Shown piece after piece: positions 1 to 9,532 of a stretch of DNA of 64,000 nucleotides. The translations under genes and the position numbers were made by a program. The notes under the pieces are model-generated. The model was not told the DNA's origin. It saw only the letters and a list, made by a program, of their open reading frames with translations, and searched no databases. Each line of letters opens with the position of its first letter. The first letter of the stretch is position 1. The stretch comes from Phormidesmis priestleyi ULC007 (GTDB taxonomy: Bacteria; Cyanobacteriota; Cyanobacteriia; Leptolyngbyales; Leptolyngbyaceae): NCBI RefSeq assembly GCF_001895925.1, contig NZ_MPPI01000011.1:102253-166252 (forward strand), read 5' to 3'.

Positions 1-3000
1 AAAACGTTAAGACCGTCTCATCGATACCTTTGAGTTCTAGAGGGCTGACTTTGGTAATTGCGCTTTCGTCGAGATAGTCGGCGACCGCAGCAGACACGAG
101 AATGCAGTTTGGCTCGGCGGCTTCTTGGATGCGAGAAGCAATATTCACACTGGGGCCGATCGCCGTATAGTCGGCTCGTTCTTCGCCGCCAAACATGCCG
201 ACGACTGCCGTACCTTGATGGATGCCGCAGCGAAACTGCACTCGACTAATGCCTTGAGCCTGCCAGCGATCGTTGAGTTCATCTAGCGAGCGATACATCT
301 GACGGGCTGCGGCGATCGCACGTCTGACTTGCTCGTTGGGAGTCAGTTCTTCGGGTGCGCCAAAGATTGCCAAAATCGCATCGCCCATAAATTTATCAAC
401 GGTGCCGCCATTCTCAAACACGGCACGGGTCATGCTGGCGAGATATTCGTTAAGCAACTCAGCAACACGACGCGATCGTAAGGTGTTAGAAAGTTGAGTG
501 AAGCCAACAATATCGCTGAATAAAACCGTGATCATCCGAGGTTCTGGGCGTAGATCTAGCAGGAGTTCACCCTTGGCGGCTCGTTGCACCAAAGCGGGAG
601 GCAAAAATCGCTTCAGCACCGACTCGGTTAAATAAGTGTTGAGTTGCGCCACTCGCTGCTCGTTGGCTTTGAGCGCCAGCAGATTCCGAACTTCTGCCAA
701 AAGCTCCCGATCGTTAAATGGCTTTGATAAGTAGGCATCTGCGCCCAGCTCCGCCCCTTCGATGCGGGTGTCTTCATCGGCTTTGGCAGTCAACAACACG
801 ATCGGAGTGCCTTTGAGAGCGTCGTCTTGGCGAATCATTCGGATCAGGTCGAGTCCTGAGACGATCGGCATCATCAAATCAGTCACAATCAGATGAGGAC
901 GACGAGTTTGCGCCTCTTGGAATCCTTCAGCACCGTTGCGGGCAGTCCAGACTTGATAGCCCTGTTTTCGCAAAATGCCTGAGACATACGATCGCAGGTC
1001 GGGGTTATCATCTACAACGAGAATCTGAGATGCGTCAGACGCTTGAATTTTGAATTTTGAATTTTGAATCGAGTCTTCTAATTCAGAATTCAACAGTGAG
1101 GATTCAGAATTGTTCTGAAGTTCTATCTCTAGATCGGCTAACTCTACTGCCGCGCGGCTCGATTGCAGTTCTGCCTGATCTTCAGTCACGTGTTCTGGCG
1201 CTAGATGGGCGCTACCAGTTTGCAGCCAGATGCTAAACGTCGTGCCTGCTCCGTAAACAGATTCGACGGTGATCTGTCCTTTGTGCAGTTCGACGAGTTC
1301 TTTGACGAGGGCAAGTCCTAACCCGGTGCCTTCATAGCTGCGATTAGCAGAGCCTTCTGCTTGTCTAAACCGCTCAAATAAGTAGGGAATTTGATCGGGA
1401 AGAATGCCGATCCCCGTATCAATCACTTGCAGCAGACAATGTTCACCTTCTGACCGCGCCACGATCGTGATTTGCTTACCTGCTGGCGTAAACTTCATCG
1501 CGTTAGACAACAGGTTATAGAGAACTTTGTCAAATTTCTCCAAATCCAGATAAGTCGAGGGACACGGACTCAGTTGAGTCAGCAAAGTCAGCCCCTTTTT
1601 CTCGCAGTAGGGACGGAACGAATCGACTACCTGGCTAACAACTGCTTCGAGGTCACACGGGCGGAAACTGGGCTGCATACGTCCAGCATCGAGCCGTTGC
1701 AGGTCGAGAAGCTGATTGACCAACCGCAGCAACCGCCGAGAATTTCGCAGCGCGATCGCGGCTTCGTCGTAGGTCAGCCCCTCTTGTTGAGCCGTTGCCG
1801 ACTCTAACGGGCCCACCATCAGCGTTAAAGGTGTTCTAAACTCGTGGGAGATATTTTGGAAAAACTCAGTCTTTTGGCGATCGAGTTCAAGCAATTGTTC
1901 GGCTTGTTGACGAGTTTTTTGATAGAGACGAGATTGTTGAACGGCGATCGCTGCCTGTGCTGCCACCGACTGCGCGAGTTGAATCTCCGAAGTTTTCCAG
2001 AGACGAGTGTGTTGATTTTGCCGTAGAGAAATGCTGCCGATGATTTTGCCATCTGAGATCAGGGGCACCACCAGCAGGGCGCGAGCAGGCGTGTGAACCA
2101 TCTCTCCAACGTGCATTTCTGGGTGTTGAGACAAGTCTTCGAGCACAACGGGCTGCTGAGAAACCAACAACTGCTTGAGAACCGGGTTGCCCTTGATCGG
2201 GGTTTCCGAGCGGGGAAGCGATCGCTCTAATGACAATTTGCTGATTTCTGGTGCGATCGCGTTGCCGGGCTGCCAGTTAGGATCGTGTAAACCCACCAGT
2301 TGCACAAATTCGTCGTTTTCTGTCCAGAGTGACAGCGCGCAGCCATCGACCTGGAGGGCTTGCCCCAACTGCTGAGTGATGGCGGCAAAAATTTCTTGAG
2401 GGTCGAGGCTCGATCGAATCGCGGTGGTGATAGTGTTAATCAACGCTTCTCGTTTTGCCAGGGCGCGAACTTGTTCATAGGCATACGCTTGGGAAAGTGC
2501 CAGCGCTGCCTGATCTGCCACCATGCTGATCAGTTCGACTTCATCTTGCTGCCACTGACGAAACTCACCGCACTGGTGCAGCGCCAGTACCGCCATTAAT
2601 TCTTGTTGACAAATGAGCGGCACAATTAGACTCGATCGAATATCGGCCGCTTGATAAGCCTGTTGACGCTGCGAGCTTTGAGACTGAATCAGATCATCGA
2701 TCGTCGCATCCTGAATCACTTCAACTTGATGAGTTTTCCAGATGGTTTGAAAGAGCGGGTCTTGATTGAATTCAGCCGTCTGGGGCGCTTGCCAATAAAC
2801 AAATCCTTCATTGTCTGATTGCCCCTCTTGAAATGGGCGCAGAATAGCGCAACTCACCTCAAACATGCTGCCGACGGTTTCGACGATCGTTTGCAGAATT
2901 TGCCGATAGCTCAGGGCACTGCGAATCGTGTTGGTGACCGCGTTGAGCAGCAACTCGCGGCGTAAGGTGCGGCGCAACTCTTGAGTTCTCGCTTTGAGTA

Positions 3001-3388
3001 CGTTGTGGGTGTCGGCTGCCTGACGAACCACTCGCTTTAGCTCTTCGTCATCCCATGGTTTTGTGACATATTTAAAGACTTTGCCCGCGTTGATGGCTTC
3101 GACCAGATCTTCAACGTCGGTATAGCCCGTGAGAATGATCCGAATAATATCGGGATATTGGGTTGCCGTCAGACTGAGAAACTCGGTGCCGCTCATCATT
3201 GGCATGCGCTGGTCGGAGATGATCACCGCCACATCGCCTTCTTTTGAGAGAATTTCTAGCGCTGCCGGGCCGTTTTCTGCCCGCAAAACGTTAAACTCGC
3301 GATGAAAAGTGCGGTAGAGCAGGTCTAAATTATCAGGCTCGTCATCGACAACCAGAAGTTTTTGCTTGTTCACGTCACGAGATTTCAT
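1..3388 (-). CDS. Hybrid response regulator / GAF / histidine kinase / receiver / adenylate-guanylate cyclase (3' end cut off)
   Basis: The open frame starts at ATG 3388-3386 and is still open at base 1, so at least 1129 residues are visible and the C-terminus lies outside the window. Domain order as I read it: N-terminal receiver (VVDDEPDN, phospho-acceptor in IISDQRMP, lysine in YVTKPWD, about residues 10-125); two GAF-like domains (about 170-330 and 340-500); a histidine kinase core with H-box ISHEFRTPL near 530 and ATP-binding boxes DTGIGI and GTGLGL near 640-670; a second receiver (VVDDNPDLR, VTDLMMP, YLSKPFN, about 760-880); then a class III nucleotide cyclase domain (ITVLFSDIVGFT, GDAILAIFG, ADYTAIGPSVNIASR, from about 920). 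It should sense a ligand or redox signal through GAF, relay phosphate and control cAMP or cGMP synthesis. Which nucleotide is made cannot be settled by eye. Confidence 0.9.
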   Translation of the reverse strand, partial: MKSRDVNKQKLLVVDDEPDNLDLLYRTFHREFNVLRAENGPAALEILSKEGDVAVIISDQRMPMMSGTEFLSLTATQYPDIIRIILTGYTDVEDLVEAINAGKVFKYVTKPWDDEELKRVVRQAADTHNVLKARTQELRRTLRRELLLNAVTNTIRSALSYRQILQTIVETVGSMFEVSCAILRPFQEGQSDNEGFVYWQAPQTAEFNQDPLFQTIWKTHQVEVIQDATIDDLIQSQSSQRQQAYQAADIRSSLIVPLICQQELMAVLALHQCGEFRQWQQDEVELISMVADQAALALSQAYAYEQVRALAKREALINTITTAIRSSLDPQEIFAAITQQLGQALQVDGCALSLWTENDEFVQLVGLHDPNWQPGNAIAPEISKLSLERSLPRSETPIKGNPVLKQLLVSQQPVVLEDLSQHPEMHVGEMVHTPARALLVVPLISDGKIIGSISLRQNQHTRLWKTSEIQLAQSVAAQAAIAVQQSRLYQKTRQQAEQLLELDRQKTEFFQNISHEFRTPLTLMVGPLESATAQQEGLTYDEAAIALRNSRRLLRLVNQLLDLQRLDAGRMQPSFRPCDLEAVVSQVVDSFRPYCEKKGLTLLTQLSPCPSTYLDLEKFDKVLYNLLSNAMKFTPAGKQITIVARSEGEHCLLQVIDTGIGILPDQIPYLFERFRQAEGSANRSYEGTGLGLALVKELVELHKGQITVESVYGAGTTFSIWLQTGSAHLAPEHVTEDQAELQSSRAAVELADLEIELQNNSESSLLNSELEDSIQNSKFKIQASDASQILVVDDNPDLRSYVSGILRKQGYQVWTARNGAEGFQEAQTRRPHLIVTDLMMPIVSGLDLIRMIRQDDALKGTPIVLLTAKADEDTRIEGAELGADAYLSKPFNDRELLAEVRNLLALKANEQRVAQLNTYLTESVLKRFLPPALVQRAAKGELLLDLRPEPRMITVLFSDIVGFTQLSNTLRSRRVAELLNEYLASMTRAVFENGGTVDKFMGDAILAIFGAPEELTPNEQVRRAIAAARQMYRSLDELNDRWQAQGISRVQFRCGIHQGTAVVGMFGGEERADYTAIGPSVNIASRIQEAAEPNCILVSAAVADYLDESAITKVSPLELKGIDETVLTF

Positions 3389-3917
3389 GCATCACGCTCC
3401 TGCGGCATGGAAAGACTCGCGATCGCAGCCACCTCACCCCAGACATAAATAGAGCGCTGCGTCGCGATGCAATAAGTTGTGGAATTCTGAATTGCCAACA
3501 TAGTGATTAGTCTGCCCATGATCAGCTTGGCGATCACTGATAACAGCAACAGCCGAAGATTTGTCTGCACCCATCTCAATTTAAGATTTGAAGCGATCCT
3601 TCGGAGTTTCGCGAAGCCGATCACCCACTCGTCTATCGACGCTAGAGCCATTGTTACCAGATTCAAGATGATCCACCAAGCACGTCTTTACTAAAATTGC
3701 CCCTGACTGAAGGGGTTCTAACACTAATCTACAAAAGTTTGTGATCTCGATCGCACAAATGACCCACTCAGATCACCTCAAACGCGCAACCTACTGAAAC
3801 TTTTTCTTTCCTTCAGGGTCGTTGTAGGAAAGACATAAGATTGCAACTCCGAATAGAGGAGTCTAGCGCTAAAATTTGAGCGGTAGAGATCTTCAACCTG
3901 TCTGCCCGACGAATGCC
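3389..3917. other. Divergent intergenic region between the cyclase gene and the TonB-like gene
   Basis: About 530 bases separate the divergent starts at 3388 and 3918. Short open frames here have no recognisable product. One of them on the minus strand ends in an ATGA overlap with the cyclase start, but its composition looks random. The only feature I would single out is the CRP-like palindrome at 3740-3755, listed separately. Confidence 0.5.
3740..3755. promoter_or_regulatory. Possible CRP-type (cAMP receptor protein) binding site
   Basis: The sequence TGTGATCTCGATCGCA differs at one position from the cAMP-receptor consensus TGTGA-N6-TCACA, and a wider TTTGTG/CACAAA symmetry surrounds it. 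It lies between a nucleotide cyclase gene and a TonB-like gene. CGATCG is very frequent in this genome, so part of the match may be chance. Confidence 0.25.
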
Positions 3918-5051
3918 ATGAATCAGCCGATCGCTTCTGAGTCTGCCCTATCTGCGTTTTTGCACAACCTGCCGGATACTTTGCGTCAGCCATTTTCGCT
4001 GGCGGTGATTGGCTCGGTGGGTGCCCATTTATTTTTCTTTTTGTGGCTGCCTCTGTTCACCACCGAGGAGGCAAAACCCGATAATCAACGAGTCGTGCGT
4101 TTACTCAATTCATCAAATTCACCGCCTCAATCTCAGGTTGCCACCTCTCAACTAGGGTTGCCGCCAATTCCTAAAACACCAACCAGCACTGTAAAGATTC
4201 CGTTAGGGCAACTCACCCCGCCGATTCCTCCAGACTCGTCGCTCTATAAGTTTCAAGATCCGATCGGGCCTTTCACTAGCCCGATCGTGCCGCCTGCGCC
4301 GCCTGTGTTCCGGTTTCCTCAACCCACAAATCTCTTTTCGCCTCCTCCAATTCCCCAGAATTTTAATCGCATTCCAAATTCACCACGTTCGCCAAGTTCA
4401 GTGCTTGGACCAATTCCTATACAAAACAGCCCAACCCAAAACGCGACTACAACACCTCCGCCACCCTTGAATATAAATGGGCAGACGGATAGAAACGTTC
4501 GGCCACTTACCCCAGGAGTTACTGTAAATTCCCCAACTCAGCCCACCAATCCAGCAACTCCGCAAAACCAAACTGCTGCGCCCACTGCTACAGTGCGTCC
4601 AGAATTGCTGGCAGAAAATCAGCGGCTGCGAGACAAATTCACGTTTAAGTCTCCGGGTGCAACTCCGAACGAAGTCGATTCCAAGAATCTTGACAACTAT
4701 ATCAGTTGGTATAAGGCAAACGTGACCGATCGAGGAATTCAAGAAAGTCCGGTTGAGAAAAGGATTGTAGTTGCTGACATTCCTTATAATTCGTCATTTA
4801 ACTTAACTGAGAAGGTTGAGCCAGCTTACATTCACGTTTTGGTGGCTCCAGATGGCAACATAGTCACCCGCGAACTGGCAGTCACCGGGCGCACAGGTTA
4901 TGGAATATTAGATGATCTCGCGGTCAGAGAGGTATTTCAACGAGTCACGAGCGCTCAAAAAGAAGGCACATTAAAGCCGACTGGCGACGACAAAGACAAA
5001 TACGTTATCTATATATATAAAGTGACTTTTAAGATCGATCGGGCAGCGTGA
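3918..5051 (+). CDS. TonB-like energy transducer with long proline-rich periplasmic linker
   Basis: I place the start at ATG 3918, giving 377 residues; a TTG at 3876 would add 14. A single membrane segment (about residues 27-48, rich in Phe, Leu and Trp) is followed by a proline/asparagine/threonine-rich stretch of more than 150 residues. A C-terminal region of about 90 residues carries a TonB-like pattern: VLVAPDGNIV, then a Gly-rich turn, then AVREVFQRV. TonB proteins couple the inner-membrane ExbBD motor to outer-membrane receptors. No exbB or exbD is next to it, so the partner system is unknown. The assignment rests on architecture more than on strong motif identity. It is followed by a clear terminator. 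Confidence 0.6.
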   Translation: MNQPIASESALSAFLHNLPDTLRQPFSLAVIGSVGAHLFFFLWLPLFTTEEAKPDNQRVVRLLNSSNSPPQSQVATSQLGLPPIPKTPTSTVKIPLGQLTPPIPPDSSLYKFQDPIGPFTSPIVPPAPPVFRFPQPTNLFSPPPIPQNFNRIPNSPRSPSSVLGPIPIQNSPTQNATTTPPPPLNINGQTDRNVRPLTPGVTVNSPTQPTNPATPQNQTAAPTATVRPELLAENQRLRDKFTFKSPGATPNEVDSKNLDNYISWYKANVTDRGIQESPVEKRIVVADIPYNSSFNLTEKVEPAYIHVLVAPDGNIVTRELAVTGRTGYGILDDLAVREVFQRVTSAQKEGTLKPTGDDKDKYVIYIYKVTFKIDRAA

Positions 5052-5102
5052 TTTTAAGTTCTCTGGGTTTGTCTACTTAGACGCGATCGCCAATCTTTTA
5101 GC

Positions 5103-5135
5103 CAGGAGTTAGACATTCTAGCTCCTGATTTTTTT
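5103..5135 (+). terminator. Rho-independent terminator after the TonB-like gene
   Basis: CAGGAG (5103-5108) pairs with CTCCTG (5122-5127), extended inward through TTAG/CTAG with one G-U pair, and is followed by a run of seven T. It lies 52 bases after the stop codon of the TonB-like gene and before comEC. Confidence 0.75.
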
Positions 5136-5194
5136 AAACGTGCCACGGCAGAAAAAATTTGGGCACCCTGAAGCTTTGCAGATGGGGTGTAAAA

Positions 5195-7471
5195 GTGAAT
5201 CTGACCAGCGGCATGATTTTAGGTTTGGCTTATATTTTGGGGTTGCTCTCGACCGGAGTTGCTTGGGGCGGAATCATCGTTTTGGGGCTGGGATGTGGGG
5301 CAGCGATCGCGCTTCCTAAACTCTGGAAAGGTCAGTTTAGCTCCAGAATTTGGATCGCGGCAGGAGTCGTGGGTTTAGTCGCTAGTTTGTATTTTCAAAT
5401 TCGAGTGCCGCAACCCGGAGTGACTGATATCAGCCGACTATTGGCGATCGAAAATGGTGCCAATCAGCAGCAAGTCACCGTTTCTGGACAAGTGATGGAA
5501 CTGCCCCGGCTCAACCGCAGTGGAAAATCGCAACTCTGGCTAGCGGTCAGTCGTGTGGATGGAGCCACTCAATCTGAAACCCTAAAGCCCGACCAAGTGC
5601 GCGGAAAGCTATACGTGACGGTGCCCTTGCTGCAAGCAACTGGTATCACTCCGGGGCAGGAAATCGCGATCGCAGGCGTTCTCTACAGACCTAAACCTGC
5701 AACGAATCCGGGTGGGTTTAACTTTCAGGAATATTTGGCGCAAGACGGCTGTTTTGCAGGATTGCGAGGAAAAACGATCGAGCTATTGCATCCCAGCGAT
5801 CGGACATGGGGCTGGTGGATGATTCGACAAAAAATTATTCGATCGCAGATTGACTGGCTCGGCAGCCCAGAAGGACAACTCGTTAGCTCAATGGTGTTAG
5901 GAAGTCGAGTCGTCGATTTGCCCTTTGATATTAAAGATCAATTTACCAGAATTGGATTATCTCATGCCTTAGCTGCGTCGGGTTTTCAAGTATCGCTAAT
6001 TTTGAGTGTTGTATTAGCGTTAATGAAGCGATTCTCAACTCGATCGCAGGCTATGGCTGGAGCGGCGGCAATTTTGATATTTTTAGGATTAACGGGGCTA
6101 GAGCCATCCGTTTTGAGAGCGGTGATTATGGGCATGGGCTTGTTAGTTGGGCTATTGATGAAGCGCAACGTCAAACCATTAGGAGGATTGTTACTTGCTG
6201 CAATCATGCTTCTAATCGTCAATCCGATATGGATTTGGGATTTGGGATTTCAACTAAGTTTTTTGGCGACAATGGGGTTACAAATTACCGCTCCGACTTT
6301 AGTGAAATGGCTAGACTGGTTGCCCAATATTTTTGCTCCTATGGTTGCGGTTCCGATCGCAGCCTATATTTGGACGTTACCACTTCAGTTATATGCGTTT
6401 GGAGTTCTCTCTCCTTACAGCATTCCGGTTAACGTTATCGTGACTCCTTTAATCTCTATCATCAGCATTGGTGGAGTGATTAGCGCTTTTCTGGCTTTGA
6501 TATTTCCGATCGCAGGTAGCGCTTCTGCCTGGTTGCTGCATTATCCAACCTATGGCTTGCTGGCAATCATTGATTTGTTTTGCAATCTGCCCGGAAACTC
6601 GATCGCAGTTGGCACAATTTCAGCATTCTCTACGGTGATTTTATATGCGTTGATCTGCTTGCCCTGGCTGCGACCCAAAGTGCAACCTTATTCGTGGCTG
6701 ATTGGACTTATTGCAGTCACTTTAGTGTTTATGCCTGCCTGGTATGTCAAAGCAAATTCATTACAAATTACACTGTTGGCAACGCTGCGAGATCCGATTC
6801 TAGTTATTCAAGATCATGGACAAACTACATTAGTTAATAGTGGTGATGAATCGACCGCTAGTTCGACGGTGTTGCCATTTTTGCAAAAAGAAGGCATTAA
6901 TCAATTAGATTGGGCGATCGCGACCCACTCGACTGCGACGACAAACACTGGATGGTCAACCCTGCTGGCTCAAACTCCCGCAAAATCTTTTTATCAATTA
7001 GCGAGTTTAACTGCGGCTGAGAATGCCACGATCGCGCAAACAGTTCAGACTCATCAAGGGCGATATCTGCCTTTCGCGATCGGGCAGACAATGCAGATGC
7101 GATCGACTTCGGTACAACTGATCAGCACTGAGCCTGAAATAGTGCGGTTTCAAATCGGTGAGCAAAATTGGCTCTGGCTGAAGGACAGTCCCAAAAAGAG
7201 CCAGACGGATCTGCTGTCAAACCCAGCATTGAACAATAGCCAGGTGTTGTGGTGGTCTGGGAAAGCGCTTAAGACAGATGTGATTGAACGACTGAAACCG
7301 GAAGTAGCGATCGCTTATTCAAACCGAGTCGATCCTGAAACGGTGGCTCAACTTCAGAGTCGTGGAACTCAGTTCTATTCTCTGGGGCAAGATGGAGCCA
7401 TCCGATGGACTCCGCAAACCAGGTTTGAAAAGACTTCAGAATCTTCTGAGAAGAATGCCCGATCGATATAG
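5195..7471 (+). CDS. comEC: ComEC/Rec2 DNA-uptake channel protein
   Basis: This is a polytopic membrane protein of about 758 residues. The start is uncertain: GTG 5195 and ATG 5213 are both plausible, and an upstream TTG at 5159 is also in frame. The N-terminus has two to three membrane segments and a soluble OB-like DUF4131 domain (about residues 80-200). A competence domain follows with the family signature LSHALAASGFQVS near 265 and roughly ten membrane helices to about 520. The C-terminal 230 residues match the metallo-beta-lactamase-like domain position, but its metal-binding His cluster is degenerate (ATHSTATTNTGW where the family has an SHxHxDH-type motif). ComEC forms the inner-membrane pore for transforming single-stranded DNA. 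It stands alone, as is common in cyanobacteria. Confidence 0.9.
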   Translation: MNLTSGMILGLAYILGLLSTGVAWGGIIVLGLGCGAAIALPKLWKGQFSSRIWIAAGVVGLVASLYFQIRVPQPGVTDISRLLAIENGANQQQVTVSGQVMELPRLNRSGKSQLWLAVSRVDGATQSETLKPDQVRGKLYVTVPLLQATGITPGQEIAIAGVLYRPKPATNPGGFNFQEYLAQDGCFAGLRGKTIELLHPSDRTWGWWMIRQKIIRSQIDWLGSPEGQLVSSMVLGSRVVDLPFDIKDQFTRIGLSHALAASGFQVSLILSVVLALMKRFSTRSQAMAGAAAILIFLGLTGLEPSVLRAVIMGMGLLVGLLMKRNVKPLGGLLLAAIMLLIVNPIWIWDLGFQLSFLATMGLQITAPTLVKWLDWLPNIFAPMVAVPIAAYIWTLPLQLYAFGVLSPYSIPVNVIVTPLISIISIGGVISAFLALIFPIAGSASAWLLHYPTYGLLAIIDLFCNLPGNSIAVGTISAFSTVILYALICLPWLRPKVQPYSWLIGLIAVTLVFMPAWYVKANSLQITLLATLRDPILVIQDHGQTTLVNSGDESTASSTVLPFLQKEGINQLDWAIATHSTATTNTGWSTLLAQTPAKSFYQLASLTAAENATIAQTVQTHQGRYLPFAIGQTMQMRSTSVQLISTEPEIVRFQIGEQNWLWLKDSPKKSQTDLLSNPALNNSQVLWWSGKALKTDVIERLKPEVAIAYSNRVDPETVAQLQSRGTQFYSLGQDGAIRWTPQTRFEKTSESSEKNARSI

Positions 7472-7505
7472 TATGATGGATGGCTGGAGAGTTATAAGCT
7501 CTCTT

Positions 7506-7590
7506 GGAGAGGTGGCAGAGCGGTTGAATGCGGCGCACTCGAAATGCGCTTTGGGGCAACTCAACGGGGGTTCGAATCCCCCCCTCTCCG
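7506..7590 (+). tRNA. tRNA-Ser (anticodon CGA)
   Basis: The acceptor stem GGAGAGG pairs with CCTCTCC at the 3' end, with G as discriminator. The anticodon stem GCGCA/TGCGC holds the loop CTCGAAA, reading CGA (serine, codon UCG). A long variable arm and a T-arm with GGTTCGAATCC complete an 85-nt class II tRNA. CCA is not encoded. Confidence 0.95.
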
Positions 7591-7683
7591 TTAATTTAGG
7601 GCATTTCATCCCCTTGTTCTGCAACATTCGCTAATTTATTAGAGGTTGATTCTCGTTAGCGGCGTTGTGATTAGGAGGCAGGT

Positions 7684-9417
7684 TTGACTCGACAAAAAAC
7701 GATTGCCACTGGCATAGGGTTTGGATTCGCGATCGCGTTGTTGTTCACAACTATTTCGTCTGCTCAATCGCCAACTACTCCCAGTCTTCCTCAGTTGACT
7801 TTACCGCAATTGACCTCTCCTCAGACCGTCACTAGCACAGAGCTGGCGCGAGGAGAGGTCAAACTCGATGGACGGAAATTATTTACGATCGCGGCCCCGG
7901 CAGTTCGCAATCAGCAAAACGGCACCCCGATCACTGCTCGCGCGCAAAATATTGAGACCAACCTGAATCGCATAGTCGATCGCAATCTCGACCCCAATCA
8001 ATTGCAGGTGACGACCGCGATCGACTCGGCAAGTAATCTGCCTATCATCTCTGTAAATGATCAATATTTGATGACGGTAACGACCCTAGACGCTCAACTG
8101 CAAGGGCAAGAACCGAGCAGCTATGCTAAAGAACTCACGCAGACCATTCGCAATGCTTTGATTGAAGCGAAACGAGAACGGCAATCTGACTTTCTCGTGC
8201 GTCAATGCGCGCAAGCCGCAGGAGTCGGGGTTGTCATGTTTCTGACGAGTTGGGTGCTCTCTCGATGGCAGCGGCGCGTGATTGATCAGCAAAGGCAAAG
8301 GCAAACAGAGATTCCAGCCGACCCAATTGTGTCGCCCAACACCGCAGAGTCGGCTAACGTCACCACGAGTCAGATCGTGCAGCAGCAGATGATTAAGCGG
8401 CAACAGCGCAACCTGAGAGAGGCACAACGGCGACTGTTGCAACTGACTCAAGTGGGCATCTGGGGAATTGGGATTCTGATTATTCTGGGGTTGTTTCCTT
8501 ATACTCGCTGGCTGCAACCGATCGTCTTCTCGACTCCGCTCAAAATATTGGGAATCGCGATCGTGACTTATTTAGCGATTCGTCTGGGTGATGTCGTGAT
8601 CGATCGCTTCTTCAGCGCTTTGAGTGATGGAGAAGTGAGCAGTCCGCAAGCATCTCAGAGAATTGCTTTGCGGGTTTCAACCTTTTCTGTTGTTGTTAAA
8701 AGTTTATCTGCGATCGCGTTTATTAGCATTGCTATGATCGCAATTCTTTCGGTTACAGGAATTGAAGTCGTTCCATTATTAGCGGGTGCTGGAATTATTG
8801 GTTTAGGCATTTCTCTCGCATCTCAAAACCTGATTAAAGATGTGATTAACGGATTTCTGATTTTGCTAGAAGATCAGTATGCAGTGGGTGATGTGATTCA
8901 GGTTGGCAAAGCTTCTGGACTGGTCGAACATATGAATTTACGAATCACTCAGCTACGTAATGCTGAGGGACGGTTAATTACGATTCCCAATAGCTCGATC
9001 GCGATTGTAGAAAACCTTTCCAAAGATTGGGCGCGAGTAGATTTAGCGATCGTGATTTCCTATGATGCCAATCTCGATCAGGCAATTCATATCATCAAAC
9101 AAGTGGGACACGAAATGGATCAAGCCCCTGACTGGCAGGCGAAGATTTTGGAGCCGCCAGAAATGTTGGGCGTGGATGATCTCAACAATGCAGGTGTCAC
9201 CATTCGCGTGTGGATTAAGACTCAGCCGTTGCAGCAGTGGAACGTTGGACGAGAGTTTCGGCGACGACTAAAGCTGGCAATGGATGAACAGGACATCGCG
9301 ATCGGGATTTCTCAACAGTCGCTTCCTTTGAGAAGTGCGGCAGAAGATCGAGCCTTTGACGGTGGCAATCACTCACCAGATCAGAATAATTTAGGTGGGG
9401 GAGCGCGATCGAAGTGA
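7684..9417 (+). CDS. MscS-family mechanosensitive channel
   Basis: The protein has 577 residues and starts at TTG 7684; a strong AGGAGG at 7673-7678, five bases upstream, fixes this start. A signal peptide (about residues 1-27, ending near SAQS) leads to a periplasmic region of some 140 residues. Membrane helices follow at about 178-198, 255-275, 285-305, 335-360 and a pore helix near 365-385 (VPLLAGAGIIGLGISLASQNLIKD), which carries the Gly/Ala-rich MscS TM3 pattern. The cytoplasmic beta-domain (GDVIQVGKASGLVEHMNL, ITIPNSSI) and the alpha/beta vestibule follow. It opens under membrane tension to release osmolytes. Its last 42 codons are repeated in degenerate form at 10319-10444. Confidence 0.92.
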   Translation: MTRQKTIATGIGFGFAIALLFTTISSAQSPTTPSLPQLTLPQLTSPQTVTSTELARGEVKLDGRKLFTIAAPAVRNQQNGTPITARAQNIETNLNRIVDRNLDPNQLQVTTAIDSASNLPIISVNDQYLMTVTTLDAQLQGQEPSSYAKELTQTIRNALIEAKRERQSDFLVRQCAQAAGVGVVMFLTSWVLSRWQRRVIDQQRQRQTEIPADPIVSPNTAESANVTTSQIVQQQMIKRQQRNLREAQRRLLQLTQVGIWGIGILIILGLFPYTRWLQPIVFSTPLKILGIAIVTYLAIRLGDVVIDRFFSALSDGEVSSPQASQRIALRVSTFSVVVKSLSAIAFISIAMIAILSVTGIEVVPLLAGAGIIGLGISLASQNLIKDVINGFLILLEDQYAVGDVIQVGKASGLVEHMNLRITQLRNAEGRLITIPNSSIAIVENLSKDWARVDLAIVISYDANLDQAIHIIKQVGHEMDQAPDWQAKILEPPEMLGVDDLNNAGVTIRVWIKTQPLQQWNVGREFRRRLKLAMDEQDIAIGISQQSLPLRSAAEDRAFDGGNHSPDQNNLGGGARSK

Positions 9418-9532
9418 TGTGCCACGATCTAAGGAAGACTAAAGATTTGAAGTGCCCAGAGAACGTGTGAATAAACATCAAGAAGTATCTTTGTTGAGAT
9501 ACGATCGAGACAACTTCTCGAAGGTGATAGAT

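Noticed and set aside
3385-3666. Minus-strand 93-codon frame with ATGA overlap to the large sensor gene
   Set aside because: The overlap is suggestive, but composition is random, no ribosome binding site is seen and the region looks like a promoter interval.
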